From Halomonas sp. LR3S48 (GTDB taxonomy: Bacteria; Pseudomonadota; Gammaproteobacteria; Pseudomonadales; Halomonadaceae), in assembly GCF_025725665.1 (NCBI RefSeq), contig NZ_CP107009.1:2728001-2792000 (forward strand): a DNA stretch of 64,000 bases, read 5' to 3'. Below are positions 63,459-64,000 of this stretch, one piece after another. The first letter of the stretch is position 1, and the number at the start of each line of letters is the position of its first letter. Below the pieces are notes generated by a model. That model was given only the letters and a program-made list of their open reading frames with translations, searched no databases and was not told where the DNA came from. The translations under genes were made by a program, and so were the position numbers.

Positions 63459-64000
63459 CTACCAGAGGCTGTCGATCAGATCATCGTCGAAGGTTGTAAT
63501 CACCACGGTATTGCGCCCATCTGCCTTGGCTTGGTAGCTCGCCTCGTCGGCGCGGGCAAGCACGACCTCCGCCGATTCATCCCCCTCTTGCAGCGCCGTG
63601 ACCCCCATGCTGAGCGTGATGCTGTAGGTCTTCTCCTCATTGGTCACGGTGACTTCGGATACGGCACGCCGTAAGGACTCTGCAATTTCGCCGGCCTGCT
63701 TGAGCGTACAGCTGGGCAACAGGACGGCGAACTCATCCCCACCCTGACGGGCAACATGGTCGCTGCGTCGCACTTCCCAGGCCACAACCTGGGCGACTCG
63801 CCGCAACATTTCGTCACCCAGGGCGTGTCCACCCTCATCGTTGATCGGCTTGAAGTGGTCGAGGTCGAACAGGATCAGCACCGAGGGAGTGCCGGTCTTG
63901 GAATACTCCGCCAACGCCTCCTCGAGGCGTCGCTCGAAACCACGCCGGTTGAGGAGCCCGGTCAAGGGGTCGTGTTCGGCTTCCCAGCGCTGCAGCGCCT
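63459..64000 (-). CDS. Diguanylate cyclase, C-terminal GGDEF domain, N-terminus beyond window
   Basis: About 180 residues are visible, all GGDEF domain: HDPLTGLLNRRGFERRLEEA, FDLDHFKPINDEGGHALGD, an I-site RRSD five residues before an intact GGDEF, and ADEASYQAKADGRN near the end. The sensor part lies right of the window and the start is not seen. It is convergent with flgMN. An active, feedback-inhibited cyclase is likely. Confidence 0.93.
   Translation of the reverse strand, partial: ALQRWEAEHDPLTGLLNRRGFERRLEEALAEYSKTGTPSVLILFDLDHFKPINDEGGHALGDEMLRRVAQVVAWEVRRSDHVARQGGDEFAVLLPSCTLKQAGEIAESLRRAVSEVTVTNEEKTYSITLSMGVTALQEGDESAEVVLARADEASYQAKADGRNTVVITTFDDDLIDSLW

Overview
The window is a flagellar motility and chemotaxis region from a gammaproteobacterium, most likely Halomonadaceae (Halomonas type). 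The grounds are high GC, acidic proteins, an FlhDC master regulator, and flagellar genes grouped as fliE/fliF-R, flgA-L and flgMN. No rRNA, tRNA, CRISPR array or insertion sequence was seen. The genus is inferred; no database search was possible.

Layout. 1-11.4 kb (minus strand): two paralogous Aer-PAS chemoreceptors (the first runs off the left edge), a short-sensor chemoreceptor, cheW, cheA with a duplicated P2 domain, motB, motA, flhC and flhD. 11.8-14.3 kb (minus): a secretion-chaperone operon of fliS, fliT, a second FliK-like gene and a stand-alone FlhB C-domain gene. 14.3-21.5 kb (minus): three consecutive cyclic-di-GMP genes, namely a membrane diguanylate cyclase, a LOV-containing GGDEF/EAL protein and a YcgR/PilZ protein fused to a degenerate HD-GYP domain. 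21.6-32.4 kb: a DUF2835 protein, a secreted PPC-like protein, an unknown helical protein, an enlarged second flagellin, a three-module O-GlcNAc-transferase-like enzyme, the main flagellin and two fliD genes. 32.5-38.9 kb: an amino-acid-type dCache chemoreceptor, an orphan MotB-like protein, a four-CBS PAS-GGDEF-EAL protein and flaG. 38.9-50.6 kb: fliE, and divergently fliF-G-H-I-J-K-L-M-N-O-P-Q-R. 50.7-63.4 kb: flgB-L on the minus strand, then flgA and flgMN on the plus strand. The right edge holds the end of another diguanylate cyclase.

How it works together. Basal body and export genes (fliF-R, flgA-J) carry no visible FliA promoter. Eleven close matches to the FliA (sigma-28) promoter, TAAAGTTN-N11-GCCGATAN with exactly 11 bases between boxes, lie in front of the late genes: the short receptor, motA, fliS, both flagellins, both fliD genes, the dCache receptor, flaG, flgK and flgM. 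This fits the standard FlhDC > basal body > FlgM release > FliA order. The c-di-GMP genes sit inside the motility cluster and include a predicted blue-light sensor, so a light- and nucleotide-controlled switch between swimming and sessile life is the most interesting system here. A possible flagellin glycosylation/methylation enzyme beside two very different flagellins is the second.
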